A stretch of 64,000 bases of DNA from Paguma larvata (GCA_030068075.1 CM057826.1:109037746-109101745), one strand, 5' to 3'; shown: positions 31,240 through 44,045, numbered from the stretch's first letter. Made by a program: numbers and translations. The notes: generated from the letters alone by a model not told the origin.

Positions 31240-32530
31240 CACATGTTAAGAATATATTTTTGTAAACTAAAACCCACCATGGAAAAGCTTTTCTAGTAAA
31301 CTTATTTTCTTTCTTTCTTGCTGCTGATATTTACTTATAATATTCACTCTAATTAACTCCTCAGATATATCAACAATATGGATAACAAATTGGACTGAAA
31401 AAATTTTTTTGTTGGTAGGGATAGAGTGCAAGGTTGGTAGTAGGTAGAGAGATGGAATATGAGCTGGGATCCTGAAATCCCTCAGAACCACTGGCTTAGA
31501 AAACACATCAGGTTGAGAGTATTCAAATCTTAAATTTCTCCACTGATTTAACTAAGTTAGCTAAACTTAGTACCTTCATTTCTCCATCTATAAAGTGGAG
31601 TTACTTACAGGTATTACTAATACCACAGGAATTGCTGGTAGATAAATCAAGTAGGGTATGTGGGGACACTTTGTTACAGTGTCTCTTAAGTAGTTTATGT
31701 ACATAACACAGAAGACCTTGTATATCCCTCTTGCCCCAGCTGTTCCTTCTTGTTACCCAAGCAGCACCAATAAAAATCTCATCAGCATCAGTGGAATGAG
31801 AGATGCCACTTCTGAGTAATATGAATGAGGGTTTTAAAAATACAACATAAGAAAAGAAATTCACACCAAAAATGAAAAGTGCAAAGTTACACTACAAACA
31901 TGAATTCTTGGAGCCATACCATGAGATATTTATTCAAGATCCGGGGTCCAGTTTTAGGATATGGGGAGGTAAGGAGCTACTTAGCTCCTCTCTTGAAACT
32001 TCATTGTAAATATGGGACCGGAGCATGGAAATACATGCTAAAAGATACCTGAAAGGATGTTGACAAAGAAGTCTAGCCAACTAAGCCACAGGGACAGGGA
32101 AGGGACCCCCCAGTGGTATCTGACATAACAGTATCCTCATTGGAAATACCTAACTAACTCACAGATGCCAGCAATATCTGCCCAAGTTCCCTTTTGCCTG
32201 AGACTATCTGGAATGTCAGGTACCTGAATCGGGCTAGGTCAGGTCTGTCTTTGGGATTCCTGGGTTCTTCCAGTCTCATTTTCCTAACCTTCTGCAACTA
32301 TCCTTTCTCCATACTCATGGTTACTATCATCCAGCATATGATGGCATACAAAGAGAGGCAATTTTTCAAATGAAAATGGCATTTCAACACATAACATTTG
32401 ATCCTCAATCAAGAGTCTTCATTCTGGTAGGCCTTCTGCTCAGTAATCACACTACAGAATTGTATAGCTACTATCTCCTAGAGAACACAGGTTGCATATG
32501 ATGAGTTTTTATGTGAGCCATAGTCTTCTC
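31240..32530. other. Unassigned sequence
   Basis: I see no gene or confident repeat. A weak MIR-like core (catttctccatctataaagt) occurs near 31577-31596. Confidence 0.45.
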
Positions 32531-32531
32531 C

Positions 32532-33848
32532 ACTGGTTCTGAAGATGTGAGCCACAGGCCACTGGGGTCTCTAAGACTTTTTCTGGAAGCCAGTAAGGTC
32601 AAAACAATGCTTATAATAGTAAGAACTTACTTTTTATCTGTGTTAATATTTGCACAGATGGCACCAAAGTTGCTAGTGCAACAGAAATAAAGGCAACAGT
32701 ACCAAATCGGACTAGTTGTAATTGTGTTTATTCTTCACCAGTTGGCATAATTTTAAAATATTCTTTGTGATGAAATGGATATCTGCTTCATGAAGCACTT
32801 CTGCTATAAATTGAAGTATGTCTTGAAGAGAGGAAGTTACACAAGTTTTTAAATTTGGAACTCCATCTTTACCTGAAGGAATGACTGGCAAACCATGGAT
32901 ATTTAAATTTGGGTATTTGGCAGACATTTTCTTTAAAATTAGCAAAAAGAAGGACTGCTACTTTCAGAAAAACAACTGGCGGTATCTTTGCCAGTGCTAA
33001 AACCTGAGATTTCAAACAAAAATTAAAATTCTAAAATACTTGTGTCTATCACTGTGAGTTTGATAGTTTCCCAATGTTTAAATACTGTTTTATGAGATTA
33101 GTGTTGCATTAATAAGTATTATATGCTAGCATTATTATAATCAACAAATAGAAACTTCTGTTTTGTATAAAGAACTGTGTCAACGTTCGAAAGATTTTCA
33201 CAACTTTAGTGAACTAACACTTTCCAGATGATAGTGCATGGTTTTACATGATAACATGGATAAAAGATCCATTAAAGTGCAGAAGATCAATGGATTTTAG
33301 TGTAACTATGAAAAATATGTTGTTAGGGTTTTGCTTTAGATTCCACACTGTAACTAATTTTAAAAAACCTATTTATTGTTTTTGGTATAAACCTACTTAT
33401 TTATTTTTGGTATAGTATCAAAAAAGAATATTCACAATTATCTGCAAAGGTTATTAAAATGCTCCTCTCTTTTCAACTGCATATGTGTCTGAGAGTGGAT
33501 CTTTTTCATATACTTTAACCAAAACAACGTATCAGAACAGATTGAATGCAAAAGGAGGACTTAGTGTCTTTTATTAAGGCAGACATGAAAAAGATTGACA
33601 AAATTTAAATAGTGCCACTCTTCTCACTAATTTTTTTTGTTTTGGAAAATGTAATTACTTTTTGTTAAAATAGATTAACATATGGTTTTTAATGAATAAA
33701 TATTTTAAAATTTTCTCATTTTTAAGTTTCCAATACAGTAAATATTGATATATATAACCTGTGTAAGAATAAGTTATTTGAGGTCTTTATTAGTTTTTAA
33801 CAGTGTGAGAATCTCCCAAGACTGGAATATTTCAAAGGCACTAGTCTA
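32532..33848 (+). mobile_element. Degenerate hAT DNA transposon (ZBED/Charlie-like transposase)
   Basis: An approximately 1.3-kb relic bounded by diverged terminal repeats, cactggttctgaa at the left and ttcaaaggcacta at the right. Internal sequence tracks a hAT transposase family seen in mammals. Readable pieces are LGYLADIF (near 32910), a C-terminal dimerisation-type block with FWYSIKKEYPQLS (near 33400-33450), then KMLLSFQLHM, and PLFSLIFFV near the end. Frameshifts and stops interrupt it throughout, so it cannot encode a transposase. The exact family name is not certain. Confidence 0.72.
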
Positions 33849-33849
33849 T

Positions 33850-34650
33850 TAGAATAATTGGTTAAATTCTGTGTGGTAAAAGTGAAGTTTGGAAATATGG
33901 CAAGTATACATAATAAATGATATTTGTTTTATATTATGATACATGATGTGTTCTTTGTGTTCTCATCAGCAACACATAGTTCAGTGCTCTGTGCAAAATT
34001 ACAATGAACCTATGCATTAGCCAAATATTTACATAAATCTCTGCACATGCATCTCAGATAAATGGCCTCCAGTGATTTATGACTCTGCTTTTGACTAAGT
34101 ACCACCTGTGCCTTTAGCGGAACCCAAAAGAATAATCAAGGGAGTCAATCTGTGAGGAAAAAAAAGTATGTTTCATATTTACTGATCATGTTGTAGTTCT
34201 GACCCCACTCATGATGCAACCTTTAGCTTTGCCATAACTCCCTATGTTTGTGAGGTGAAAAAAAATAAGAGAAATGTACTTTAGGTCCTTTATAATTACT
34301 CACCCTGATTAACGTAATAATTGCTATTCTTCTCTTCTTTGGTAGTTTGATTTGCAGTTACTAATTTTAAAAGAACCATCATTCATTCTTCTGTATCTTT
34401 AGGAAGCCTCATGGTTTCTTGATTTCCTCTCTCAAGGTAAATATATCTTAAATGCCTTCAGGTCCTGAGGAAAAATATGCTATGCCAATCCAGAAGAAAA
34501 AGATAGCCATTTGGCCTCTGGCAAGCAAATTACCTTTGAATTATATTTCATTGAGAAATGTCTGTTTTAAATACTGACTATGTCAGTAAAAGTTGTGATT
34601 TAAGACTACAAATGAGATTAAAATAGATTGGGCTTTCTGTTTTCTGACTT
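33850..34650. other. Unassigned AT-rich sequence
   Basis: I see no gene or confident repeat in this stretch. Confidence 0.45.
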
Positions 34651-34654
34651 GATA

Positions 34655-34745
34655 GTGTCAATATCCTTCAGTCCTTCCTTCCTCTGACCCACCCAGAGTG
34701 TGAGCTCTCTGACACTGGCACAGTAAATAGATGATTCTTGAATCA
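34655..34745 (+). repeat. Possible L2 3' fragment
   Basis: The string cccagagtgtgagctctctg, then gacactggcacagtaaatag and atgattcttgaatcaatg, resemble the L2 3' end with an internal deletion. Confidence 0.4.
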
Positions 34746-34749
34746 ATGT

Positions 34750-35320
34750 GACCTTCTTTGGGGCTATTAATGTTTTGTATGTATATACAGTCTTTCTATT
34801 GCTGATGAAATATCAAGCCCAGGAAGTAAGAGCCTAGTTTTTGTGGAGGGAAATAAGTTATTTGGGAAAGAATTCAATTACCTTAGAAATGAATATGTGC
34901 TGATATTTTCCCAAATGCAGCTTTTTATTTTTCTGGCTTGTATTACAACTGGCCATCCTTCAAAAAGAAATCACAGGACACCCCTAGATTTTAGCTCTGC
35001 TGTTAACTGCTCTAAGTGGGCAAACTGAACTGAGTGATTGAATAGAGGCATTAGTGATCTTCCACCTAAATATTGAAGATGTTCTGCCAAATATAATGAT
35101 AGCTTTTTCTTGACAGTGTTAGCCAGTAAGCCCATATGTTTCTAATGACTCCTCCAAATGAGATTGAATAAAGACCTAGAGGAGGATCCTTGTTACAAGC
35201 AAGGGACATTCTTCCAATTTACTGTAGTTCTACCAAGCAGTTTGGAGCAGCCCTGTTTGATACCATTTACAATGGGGAGTAGTAATAACAAAGTTAGCAA
35301 GTGAGCAACCTGGTGAAGAA
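34750..35320. other. Unassigned sequence
   Basis: No gene or confident repeat is visible. A 61-codon frame at 34843-35028 has no recognisable similarity. Confidence 0.45.
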
Positions 35321-35324
35321 CAGT

Positions 35325-35530
35325 TTTCTGGAGTCAGAAGCTGCCATTTACTTTGTGACTTTGGAGCCGTTACTTAATTTTCTGTGTTTTTTTTCTTTGA
35401 ATTGGAGATGATAATATGTGTCTCATAGGGTTGTTACAAGGATTCAAGGAGATAATCCATGTAAATAAAGCATGTAGAATGGGCATTGGCACAGAGTTAG
35501 GGCACGATAAAAGGTAGTGGTATCTACATA
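35325..35530 (+). repeat. MIR SINE
   Basis: MIR order: tctggagtcagaagctgcca, gtgactttggagccgttact, catagggttgttacaaggat, taaataaagcatgtagaatg. Confidence 0.75.
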
Positions 35531-35913
35531 TGTATTATTGGTGTAACCATTACTTTGGAAGAGTATGATACAGACTCCAAAGAACCATTGACCTAGGAAA
35601 TATGTCCAAATTTTCAGTTTGGACTGAAGACAATTCATGCCTCTAAGACGATAGGCTGATGAAAGATTAGCAAATGCTGTGAATACTGTAGTCTTATGTT
35701 ATTTAAAACAAGCTCAGCAGTGGGATAATTACGCCTGAAGTCTGCTTATTCTTAATCAACTGTACTTATTTAGGGAACCATACTGTTTGCTTCCAAGGAG
35801 AAATTTGATGATTTGATGGTTAACTGGGGGATATAGAGGGGTTCTTACTTTTTGGCAATGGGGCGGATCACACTTGGACCAATTCTGGGAGCACTTTATC
35901 TCCTAAAGCTTTA

Positions 35914-36100
35914 TTTTTATTTATTTATCTATTTATTTGTTTGTTTGTTTGTTTGTTTGTTTAAAGAGAGAGGGGCAGAGAGAGGATCCCAGGCAGGTTC
36001 CATGCTCAGCATGGGGATTGACTCCATCACCCTAGAATCATGACCTGAGGTGAAATGAAAAGTTGGGTGCTCAACTGACTGAGCCATCCAGGTGCCCCTC
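35914..36100 (-). mobile_element. CAN-SINE, older subtype, with (TTTG)n tail
   Basis: Reverse copy whose tail has become (TTTG)n (35937-35966). The body aggatcccaggcaggttcca is of the older subtype and the head ends gactgagccatccaggtgcc. The 17-bp target duplication has two mismatches: tatctcctaaagcttta at 35897-35913 and tatctcctgaaacttta at 36101-36117. Confidence 0.93.
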
Positions 36101-36117
36101 TATCTCCTGAAACTTTA

Positions 36118-36690
36118 ATTCAGTTAACTAGAAAGGCCTCTTGAAGCCCATCAGACAGAGCAGATTCTAAACCATTCTGGCAAGAAATCTTGTCGTAGAG
36201 GCTTTTTTAATTTTAGGCAATTAATCTGTCATTTTAAAGCAGGTGGAATTATTAGCTCCCAACATAGGATTATCCTCAAATTTATAAAGTTAAAAGAGAC
36301 TATTTAAGGACTGTATAATTAAGTGAAATAACTTGCCTTCAGTGAAAATTTGTGCTCTAGCAATTCCTATTTCACAACTCATTTGGGGAAGAGGGATTAA
36401 TATGTCCTAAACTATGTATTTTTTATATATTTTGGTAGCTGAGTCAAAGTTTCTAATTTAGGTTTTTAAAAGAGATGTAGTCTCTGTGAAATATTTTCAA
36501 TAATAGTTAAGCTTTAATTGTTATTTTGCTTTATGGTAGTTTTTATCATACAAATTTTAAGATGATGAATTTTTTAGTTAAAAGTACTCAAGGCTGGCTT
36601 TAGTCCTTTATCATCTAGAAATACATAATTAAGACAATTTCAGATGAAAGATAGTATATGTAGAATGTCATCATTCTTTAGATCCTTGTC
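36118..36690. other. Unassigned sequence
   Basis: I see no gene or confident repeat in this stretch. Confidence 0.45.
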
Positions 36691-36850
36691 AAAGTGTGTC
36701 TATAGACTGGTAGCATGGGCATCACCTGGGAGCCTGTGAGAGGTGGAGACTCTCAGGCTCTCTCTAGACCAACTGAATCAGAATCTGCATTTTAATAAGA
36801 TCGCTGAGTAATTTGTATTCACTTAATATTTGAGAAGCTCTGTTGTAGAG
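36690..36850 (+). repeat. MER5A-like hAT-Charlie fragment
   Basis: The string gtagcatgggcatcacctgg, then ctagaccaactgaatcagaa, tctgcattttaataagatcg and tatttgagaagctctgttgt, follow the MER5A order. The copy is diverged. Confidence 0.65.
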
Positions 36851-36929
36851 CAGAAGAAACTAATCAAATAATTTGAGAGGTGGCCTTTAGCCTTCAGTAT
36901 CTTATCCCACAGTCTCATCATTCTGCTTG

Positions 36930-38300
36930 ACGGTGAGGGTCAGAATAATTTTATGAAAACTCTTCTTCAAAACTTACCACAAATTAACAAAAATTAAGCT
37001 GAGGTATTTCAAATACACAAAAAATACAGAAATTAATAGACTATCTGTAAACCTACCACTGGGTTTAAAGAGATACTAATTTTGGTATTTTGCCAATTTT
37101 GATTCTCCTCTTTCTCCTCCTACTGAAGAAAATTTTTTATTGAGATGAAAGATACATAACATAAAAATTACCATTTTAACTCCTTTCAAATGTACAATTC
37201 AGTGACATTACATGCACTCATGTTGTACAACACCACCACTATTCATCAGCAGAACTTTTTCATTATTCCAAACTGAGATTGTGTATACATTAAACAATAG
37301 CTCTTAATTCTCCCTTTCACCAGATCTTGGTAATCACTATTCTACTTTATGATTTGGCTATTCTAGGTAACTCGTATAAGTGGAACCATACAATATTTGT
37401 CATTTTGTGTCTGGCTTATTTCACTTAGTATAACGTTTTCAAGAGTCTGGCTTTAGCCATGACTGTAGCATGCATCAGAATTTAATTCCTTTTTAAGGGT
37501 GAATATATTACATTGCATGTATATATTACATTTTGTTTATTCATTTGTCAACAAACATGGGGTTGTTTCCTTCTTTTGGCTATTATGAATAAAACTGCTA
37601 TTTCATACATTTGTTATATCCTCGAATGTACCCATTTATAACTTCTTTTGTATGTTTAAAGTTTTTACTTAAATCCTGGTGCTATGATTAGAATGTATGT
37701 GTCTCTCATCCCCCCATTTATATGTTGAAATTCTAACTCCTAGGGTGATAGTATTAGGAAGTTGGGCGTTTAGGAGGTAATTAGGTCCTGAGGACTCTCA
37801 TGAATGAGATGAGAAGAGGCTCCAGAGAGATCACTTGCTCCTTCTACCATGTCAGAGCACAGCAAGGAGTTTGTAGTCTGTCCTGGAAAGAATGCCTTCA
37901 CCAGAACCTGACCATGCTAGCATCATGATGTTGGACTTTCCTGCTTCCAGAACTGCAAGAAATTTCTGTTTAGCAGCCCAAACAGACTTAGACAACTAGC
38001 ATACTAAACATAAATTTTTGCAGTTTGCTTTTCTCTTTCAGCAATATATTTTGAGATTTATCCATCTTGAAATGTGTGCATTCAATTCATTCATTTTATT
38101 TGTTGTATAGCATTCTGTTGTATTTACATTGATTGTTAGTATTTAAATTCATTTCTTCAGTGAGGAGCGGTTGTTTGTAACTTTTGAAAAATGTCAAACA
38201 GCATTGCCCACAAACATTTTTGTACATGTGTAAAAATTTTTCTAGGGTAGGAAACTAGAAGTAGAATTTTTGGTGTTATAGAATATGTTGGAAAATGATA
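36930..38300 (-). repeat. Old L1 3'-end remnants, split by an LTR
   Basis: Antisense L1 landmarks run from gccaattttgattctcctct, through tttattgagatgaaagatac, caattcagtgacattacatg, tttgtgtctggcttatttca and ggctattatgaataaaactg at 37577-37596. After the MLT1-type LTR at 37680-38000, L1-like sequence resumes (agatttatccatcttgaaat, ttgtacatgtgtaaaaattt). The second part repeats the ORF2-end region, so it may be a separate L1 copy rather than a continuation. Confidence 0.6.
37680..38000 (+). mobile_element. Solo LTR, MLT1-type MaLR
   Basis: It starts tgctatgattagaatgtatg and contains atttatatgttgaaattcta, gtttaggaggtaattaggtc, ccttcaccagaacctgacca, gttggactttcctgcttcca and ctgcaagaaatttctgttta, then ends cagcccaaacagacttagac. 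This is a near-complete MLT1-type LTR of about 320 bp, without internal retroviral sequence, lying within old L1 sequence. Confidence 0.85.
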
Positions 38301-38304
38301 ACTT

Positions 38305-39005
38305 ATAACACCGTAACGTAAACATTTAGGACTTAGTGGATGTAAGCAATTAGAGGCTATTTTTTTTAATATCACTAGTTAATTGGTTAGATTATATGTG
38401 TCATTTCCAATAGATTTATTCTAAGGATGCTGTTTTTATTGTAAAAATGTGGTGATAGGTGAGTTTGACCATCTGGTGCCATAACTTGGTCACATGGCTG
38501 AAATCTTTTAGGAGGCAGGTCTTCATTGGATCACTGCCAGCTTTGACCTTCAAATTAACCTCCCAAATTATTTTGTCACTGTTAGACAACCTGAGACCTT
38601 GGTACTCTGAAACCAACTTGCTTGGTTTCAGACACATGCAGTTATAAGTACAAAGATATCCTTAATTTTTTAAAATAGTTTTTCATTTTTAATCAGGATT
38701 CTGTATTAGTATTGAGAGAGATGGAGTGTTGTAGAAACAGATAACTCAGAGGCTGTTATTAACGGAAATCAGTTAACATTCTAACTTCTCCAAAAATGTG
38801 TTTGGCAGAGGAAGTGCATGAAGAAAAAAATCTTTTGAAAGTCAAATAGATATTCAAAACCTAAGTTATTCAGATTGCTAGAATAAATCATGGTTGATCC
38901 CATTGCCACTCAGGCTGTTTGTCATCCTAGAAATAGGTAGACCTGTCCATGACACAAAAGGCTATCAGGAGATGTCTCCATTTGAACCAGAGAACCAGTA
39001 TACTA
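38305..39005. other. Unassigned sequence
   Basis: I see no gene or confident repeat. Opposed short frames at 38416-38647 lack recognisable products. Confidence 0.45.
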
Positions 39006-39009
39006 GCAA

Positions 39010-39225
39010 GGTCATTGCTTTGAGCCAGAAGGCTTGGGATTGAGTCTTGGTTCTGTCACTTGCTATTTGGTTGGTCTTGCGTAAGTCTCTTGAGCTTTTC
39101 AAAATTCTCAATTTTTTCACTACCCAAAGGTGATGACAAAACCATACTTACTTGTAAGGACTCTGAGGATGTGATGAGATAGTGCATGTAAGAGTTGTTG
39201 AAGAACCATGAAACCTGTACATTGT
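39010..39225 (+). repeat. MIR SINE
   Basis: MIR order: ggttctgtcacttgctattt, ggtcttgcgtaagtctcttg, ctgaggatgtgatgagatag, tgcatgtaagagttgttgaa. Confidence 0.75.
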
Positions 39226-39755
39226 TATAAACGTTAATGGTTCCCTCATAGTCACTGAATGCCCAGGTCCTGAGCAAAAGGAAGAATGGTACCATTTTTA
39301 CATACTGATTGTTTTAATAGTAGGTATGTAATGTCATGTTTTACTATTTCTTCTCTTGATTCTCTCTTTTCTGTGAGATTATGTTTTTTGCCCATTTTAG
39401 TGTTGCTGACTATGATGCAACTCATGGACCTAACTCAAGCAGATTGATAAAGGGTTATAGTACAAACTGAGGCCATGACCTTGAAAAGCAATCTGTCTGA
39501 GTGGTGGGGGTTATTTTATTTTTCCTTTTGGCTGAAATTTAACAAGTTGCTTCAATAAAACATTCAAGAACTTTTAGATAAAGGAGTTAAGGATCCCCAA
39601 CGGTTCATCTTATGAACTGTGCTCAGATGATAACTAGTTCTAATGTTTTGTGTCTAGCCACAATTGTGATCCTGACAAATAAATATAAATTATTTTAATC
39701 CTGGAAGATAATCATTAGATGTGATGAACAAAAAGTTCTCTTAAAATGAACAATA

Positions 39756-39957
39756 CAGGGCACCTGGATGGCTTGGTCAGTTGAGTGTCCGACTCTTAAT
39801 TTTGGTCAGGTTGTGATCTTGCAATTCATCGGTTTGAGTCCTGAGTCAGGCTCTGTGCTGATGGTGTGGAGCCTGCTTAGGATTCTCTGTCTCCCTCTGT
39901 ATGTCCCTCCCTGCTTGTCCTGTTTCTCTCTCTCAAAAATAAATGAATGCTTTAAAA
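39756..39957 (+). mobile_element. CAN-SINE, forward
   Basis: Head cagggcacctggatggcttg, body ggagcctgcttaggattctc, tail ctcaaaaataaatgaatgct then an A run. The target duplication aaaatgaacaata lies at 39743-39755 and 39958-39970. Confidence 0.95.
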
Positions 39958-39970
39958 AAAATGAACAATA

Positions 39971-40999
39971 TATGCATCATATGAAACATGACAAAAGACA
40001 AAATGTTCCATTGGGATGTTTCGATATAGCTAGTTTGGAAAAATCAATTTTGCTAACCATCCTCCCTCAACCGCACTCACCAGCAAATTGTTTGATTCAA
40101 AACAGGATTTCTTGTATGCTACCAGAAGCATCTGTGACTTTTTTTTTTTTTGACAGTTTGTCTAAAGTTCCCCATTTGAGTCTTTCAGTCTCTTGCCTGC
40201 GTTTTTCACAAACCCCAGGTGTGGTATGGTGTATGTGGGCTGTGCCTCGCAGAAGGGCATCTGGTCAAAGGGAAGAATGAGCGCTAAAACTGAGCCATGC
40301 ACCTTCGTATCGGTTTGTGTGTGCCTGCAAGGGGTGCCTTTCTCTCATTTGCATAAAGTGCTGCCTGGCTAGACGAGGCTCTGTCATCTTCCTCAGTGTC
40401 TTATTTTTCTCTGTTCTTCTTCATACCCTGTTTTCCATTCCTTGGCCTTCAAGCTGCTTATCACCACACATCGGCCAGATCTCCTTCTAGTAACCCTCTC
40501 AGCCTCTGTGCCTCTCTAATTGTCCCACAGGCCACTTTAAAGTGTCCTCACTGTCTTGTTTCCAGAAAACCTCTTCTAACTCAAATACTTTGATAAGATA
40601 GATTCAAGTGTATGTTTTTATAGTGTCATAAAACAAATTTCACAGCTTTGGTGCATTGATTTTTGTGACTATTAAAAAAAATTAAAAGGATGAAAGCTAG
40701 GTTGCATTGAAATGTAAAATTATCAAAAGCAAAACAGGAAACAAATGTTTCTTGGCCAGCCATTTCCTACTGAGGCTCTCTGTGTAATGTGGTCTATGAA
40801 GAGTTCACTGTTCAGCCTTAAACAGATTGATATGATCCGTGGGGGGAAATCACACCGAACCCAAGGGCTGTGTGGAAGTGATGTGCAGCGCCAGGCCCCT
40901 GAGCTGCTGGAGAAAGGCGGGTTGTGAAGGCCTATGTGTCTGTGTTAAAGGGAAGTCTTTGAAAGCTATCTTTCTAACAGGATAAATGTGAAAGCCACT
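39971..40999. other. Repeat-poor unassigned sequence
   Basis: No interspersed repeat is recognised. A T11 run followed by gacag lies near 40140. There are scattered short frames and no gene I can name. The base composition is more GC-rich around 40200-40560. Confidence 0.45.
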
Positions 41000-43100
41000 G
41001 GGGAGGGGGGAAAAAAAAGAAGCACAAAACGGCCACTTGAGCATTGCTTCCTGCCCATGGAGCTCTAACTCTTTGCTGACAGTTATTCTTAGGCCTTCTT
41101 TGGCTTCAAAGGTTTCCTCTTTTCTATTTTTGGTTGCAGAATATGGATTTAGATCTGCATAGTCCCTCTCAACTGCTAATCCATGCCCTGAAGAGAGTAG
41201 GGCTGCTGTTTTCTGTTAGCTATCAGTTCTCTTTTCAGCACCTCCAAATGATTTTTAATATTAAAGACACAGATTTATGGGAAGGAGTCATTGAGTTTTC
41301 AAACTGATTTGTAGTCTCCTAATTTGCACATTCCTTTCTCCAACAGGGGCATCTCAGAGATCATCTGAAGTAATGGGGCCTGACTTGTGTGATGAGTGAA
41401 AGAATCCAGGTTGGTAAAACAGATGGCCATCAAATGACCAAAAAGTAAGCAAAGATGATTTGCACTGGAGTAACATGTAATGGATTAAGCACAGTTCCAT
41501 TTTGGAAAGAAATAATTGATGCATATGTAATCTAAGATTAGCTTAATCTTTATAAACTCCAACAAAATGCTATAAGCTATCTCAGTCTGGAATGTTGAAG
41601 ACCCTGGCCCTTGCAAAGGATAACCCATTGCCCAGAGCAAGCATTTTTAATTTTATTGGTGTTTAATTTCATGCCCTCTGATTCTGTTTCTTGAGTCACT
41701 GCTGTTTTGCCTAATCTTGTGACTGCCTAAATTTACTGGCCCACTAATAACAATTACCTTGCAAAGGCTGTCTTCTGTATCCAGATACCTCAGCATTTTT
41801 TAAAAAGAAATATTAAACGCTCAAGTCCTCCCATAAAAATAATGTAGCTACCCTCTTGGCTGAATGCAGAACTGGAGATCAGAAATGCCACACACTCACA
41901 TCAGCAGCCTCTGCCACGTGCTCTTAATTAGGGTCTCCCTCTGTGGCTTAAAAAAAAAGTGACAGTCTTATGCTTGAGAAGGATTATTGAGGGAAGGTGT
42001 AAGCTGAAGCATCAAGGGGTCACCGTATCTCCTAGAGGTTACCCACACATTTCTGTCCACCATAGCATCTAGTTTGAAATTTCATAACCCTCTAGAAACC
42101 GTGAACCCACACTCCACAAATACTATATGTACGCCATTGATTTTATTTTGTTTTGCAAAGAACATAATGAACGGAAGCGTACTGGGATTGGAGGAGGGAT
42201 GGAACTTTGAGAATTAATTCTAGGCACTTTGCACATGGATAATTGGCAAGAAAAAATATAAATCTAGGTCATATATAGGGTTTTCAGCCCTGGGAAGGTG
42301 TTTTAAAATACATTTTACATAATGGTTTTGAGCAGCAGACGGCATTGTCTGCTAAGTGGAAGTATTGACAGTGAGCTAAAAAGCTCTACATAACAGAGTT
42401 AAAAAGAAAGTCTCCCTTAACTTTCCCCCAGAGCATTTTTACCCTACTGAATTTTTTTGGTGTTATTTTAAATGTGTCCCAGTGTCAGACATATTCAGAA
42501 AGAGAGCATTGTGCCTCCCAAGAGAATGATGATTTTCTTTCTTTTTCTTTTCTTTCTTTTTTTTTTTTTAAGTGAAGCAAAATGCTAACTTATAATAGAC
42601 TAGCTTTTTCCGTATAGAATTTGTCCTCCCTCAGAATTCCTAGGCAAATATTCAAACTCCTGGGTTGAGAAAGGTTAAAAGGAACTGGAAAAGTCTATAG
42701 TGGTTCTTTCTGAGATGCACTCCAACACTTGGCAGGATGAGGTGTTCATAGCAGGTGCTGGATTTGCTATAAATGGACAATTTATAAACAGATCTGACAA
42801 CTGGGAAAACAGAGCAGTGGGGAATGCTGGCATTCCAGGGGCCCGTGGTTGATTTCCTATCAGATGGTCCTCAGCATGGAATTATTGATAGCTGCTGCTC
42901 TGAAAGAAGGCCAGTTGGCTGATGCATAAAAGGGCTGTACCTCAATTCATGCCTGATCTGCTGCTAGATATTTTAAATAGGTCAGTGCAAATTAGCTTCT
43001 TCAGGTTGGTATTTCCTTAATTAGCAATTTAATTGCAAAGTCTTCTTCTCTCTCCTCAACATTGACTGAACTTAACTCTCTTACTTGTCTGAAATGCAGG
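41000..43100. other. Repeat-free stretch, candidate conserved noncoding DNA
   Basis: Two kilobases without a recognisable SINE, LINE, LTR or DNA transposon, unusual in this window. Homeodomain-type motifs are concentrated in it: ctcttaattagggtctccct near 41920, and in 42960-43040 gcaaattagcttcttcaggt followed by ccttaattagcaatttaatt. A TATA-like gctataaatggac lies near 42768 and a pyrimidine tract at 42536-42570. No reading frame suggests a protein. Regulatory function is an inference from repeat absence and motif content. Confidence 0.35.
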
Positions 43101-44040
43101 AGGACAGAGACTTGAGAGAAGTATAACCAAAACAAAAGAGGAGCCCAAGGGTAGTGGGGGAGGATTCAGAGCAGCATTTAGTGCCCAAGGCCAACAGAGG
43201 ACCTAGCTAAGGCAAGCCTGGTGTGCAACTGAGACCAGCGTTTGTCCTAGGGGAAAAAGGAGCAGGGCCTTTGTGCACTGAGCCCTGGGGGAGAATCCAA
43301 AATGTGCAGCAAATGAATCTCATTTTTCTTTTGCTGTTTATCAAGGGCTGGCAGTACCCTAGGACGTTCCTAAGACCACTCGGCAGTGTCTACTTTTGGA
43401 GTACTCTCATGGTGCATTCTAATGATCCCATCAATAGTTTTCATTGTTTTATTTATTTCTTGAACAGGATTCCGTCCCTGCCTCCCCGAAAATTTTAATG
43501 GTTCCTGTATGGATGGTATTGGATAGCATTTGTATCTGCAGCCTTGCATTGGCATAGTTACGCTCAGAGCTAGTGGAGTGGCCATACCTGTTTGTTGTAG
43601 CTATATGAGTAGTTTTTCCAGGAGACAGTTTGGCTAGGTCTCTGCTTTTCTCCTGACCACACCCTATTGTTTTTCTCTTCAGAACAGACTTGAGAGCCTG
43701 ATCTTGAAAGGAATTTTGACTTCCTTACAAGGACTGAAAATTGGACAGGCCTAAAGATTATGTTATGGAATTGGATGCACATCCTAGCATAAGGATTGGC
43801 TGAGCATGAGGGTTTTTGGAGTAGAAAGCATTGGGCTTTGTAGGAATCCAGAATAGGGACTGTTTGGTGCCACATAATGGCAAACATAACTGGAGTAAAG
43901 AGGGATTGAGGCAACTGACACTTTTGTTAGTTGTGGGAAGTCTTGTCTGTGAATGGAAACTCCTGAGAATCTTGCCTCTAGGAATCTCAGTTTCATCAGC
44001 TGTGGTGAGCTCTCTGGTAAATGTGTGACAAATCTTGCCA
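43100..44040. other. Unassigned sequence with chance frames
   Basis: Overlapping minus-strand frames of 71-114 codons lie at 43370-44087. They occur in mutually incompatible frames, have no recognisable domains, and are probably chance. Confidence 0.45.
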
Positions 44041-44045
44041 TAGCA

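Noticed and set aside
39768..40280. 170-codon forward frame, the longest in the window
   Set aside because: Its start lies inside a CAN-SINE and it reads through the tail into unrelated sequence; no recognisable domain.
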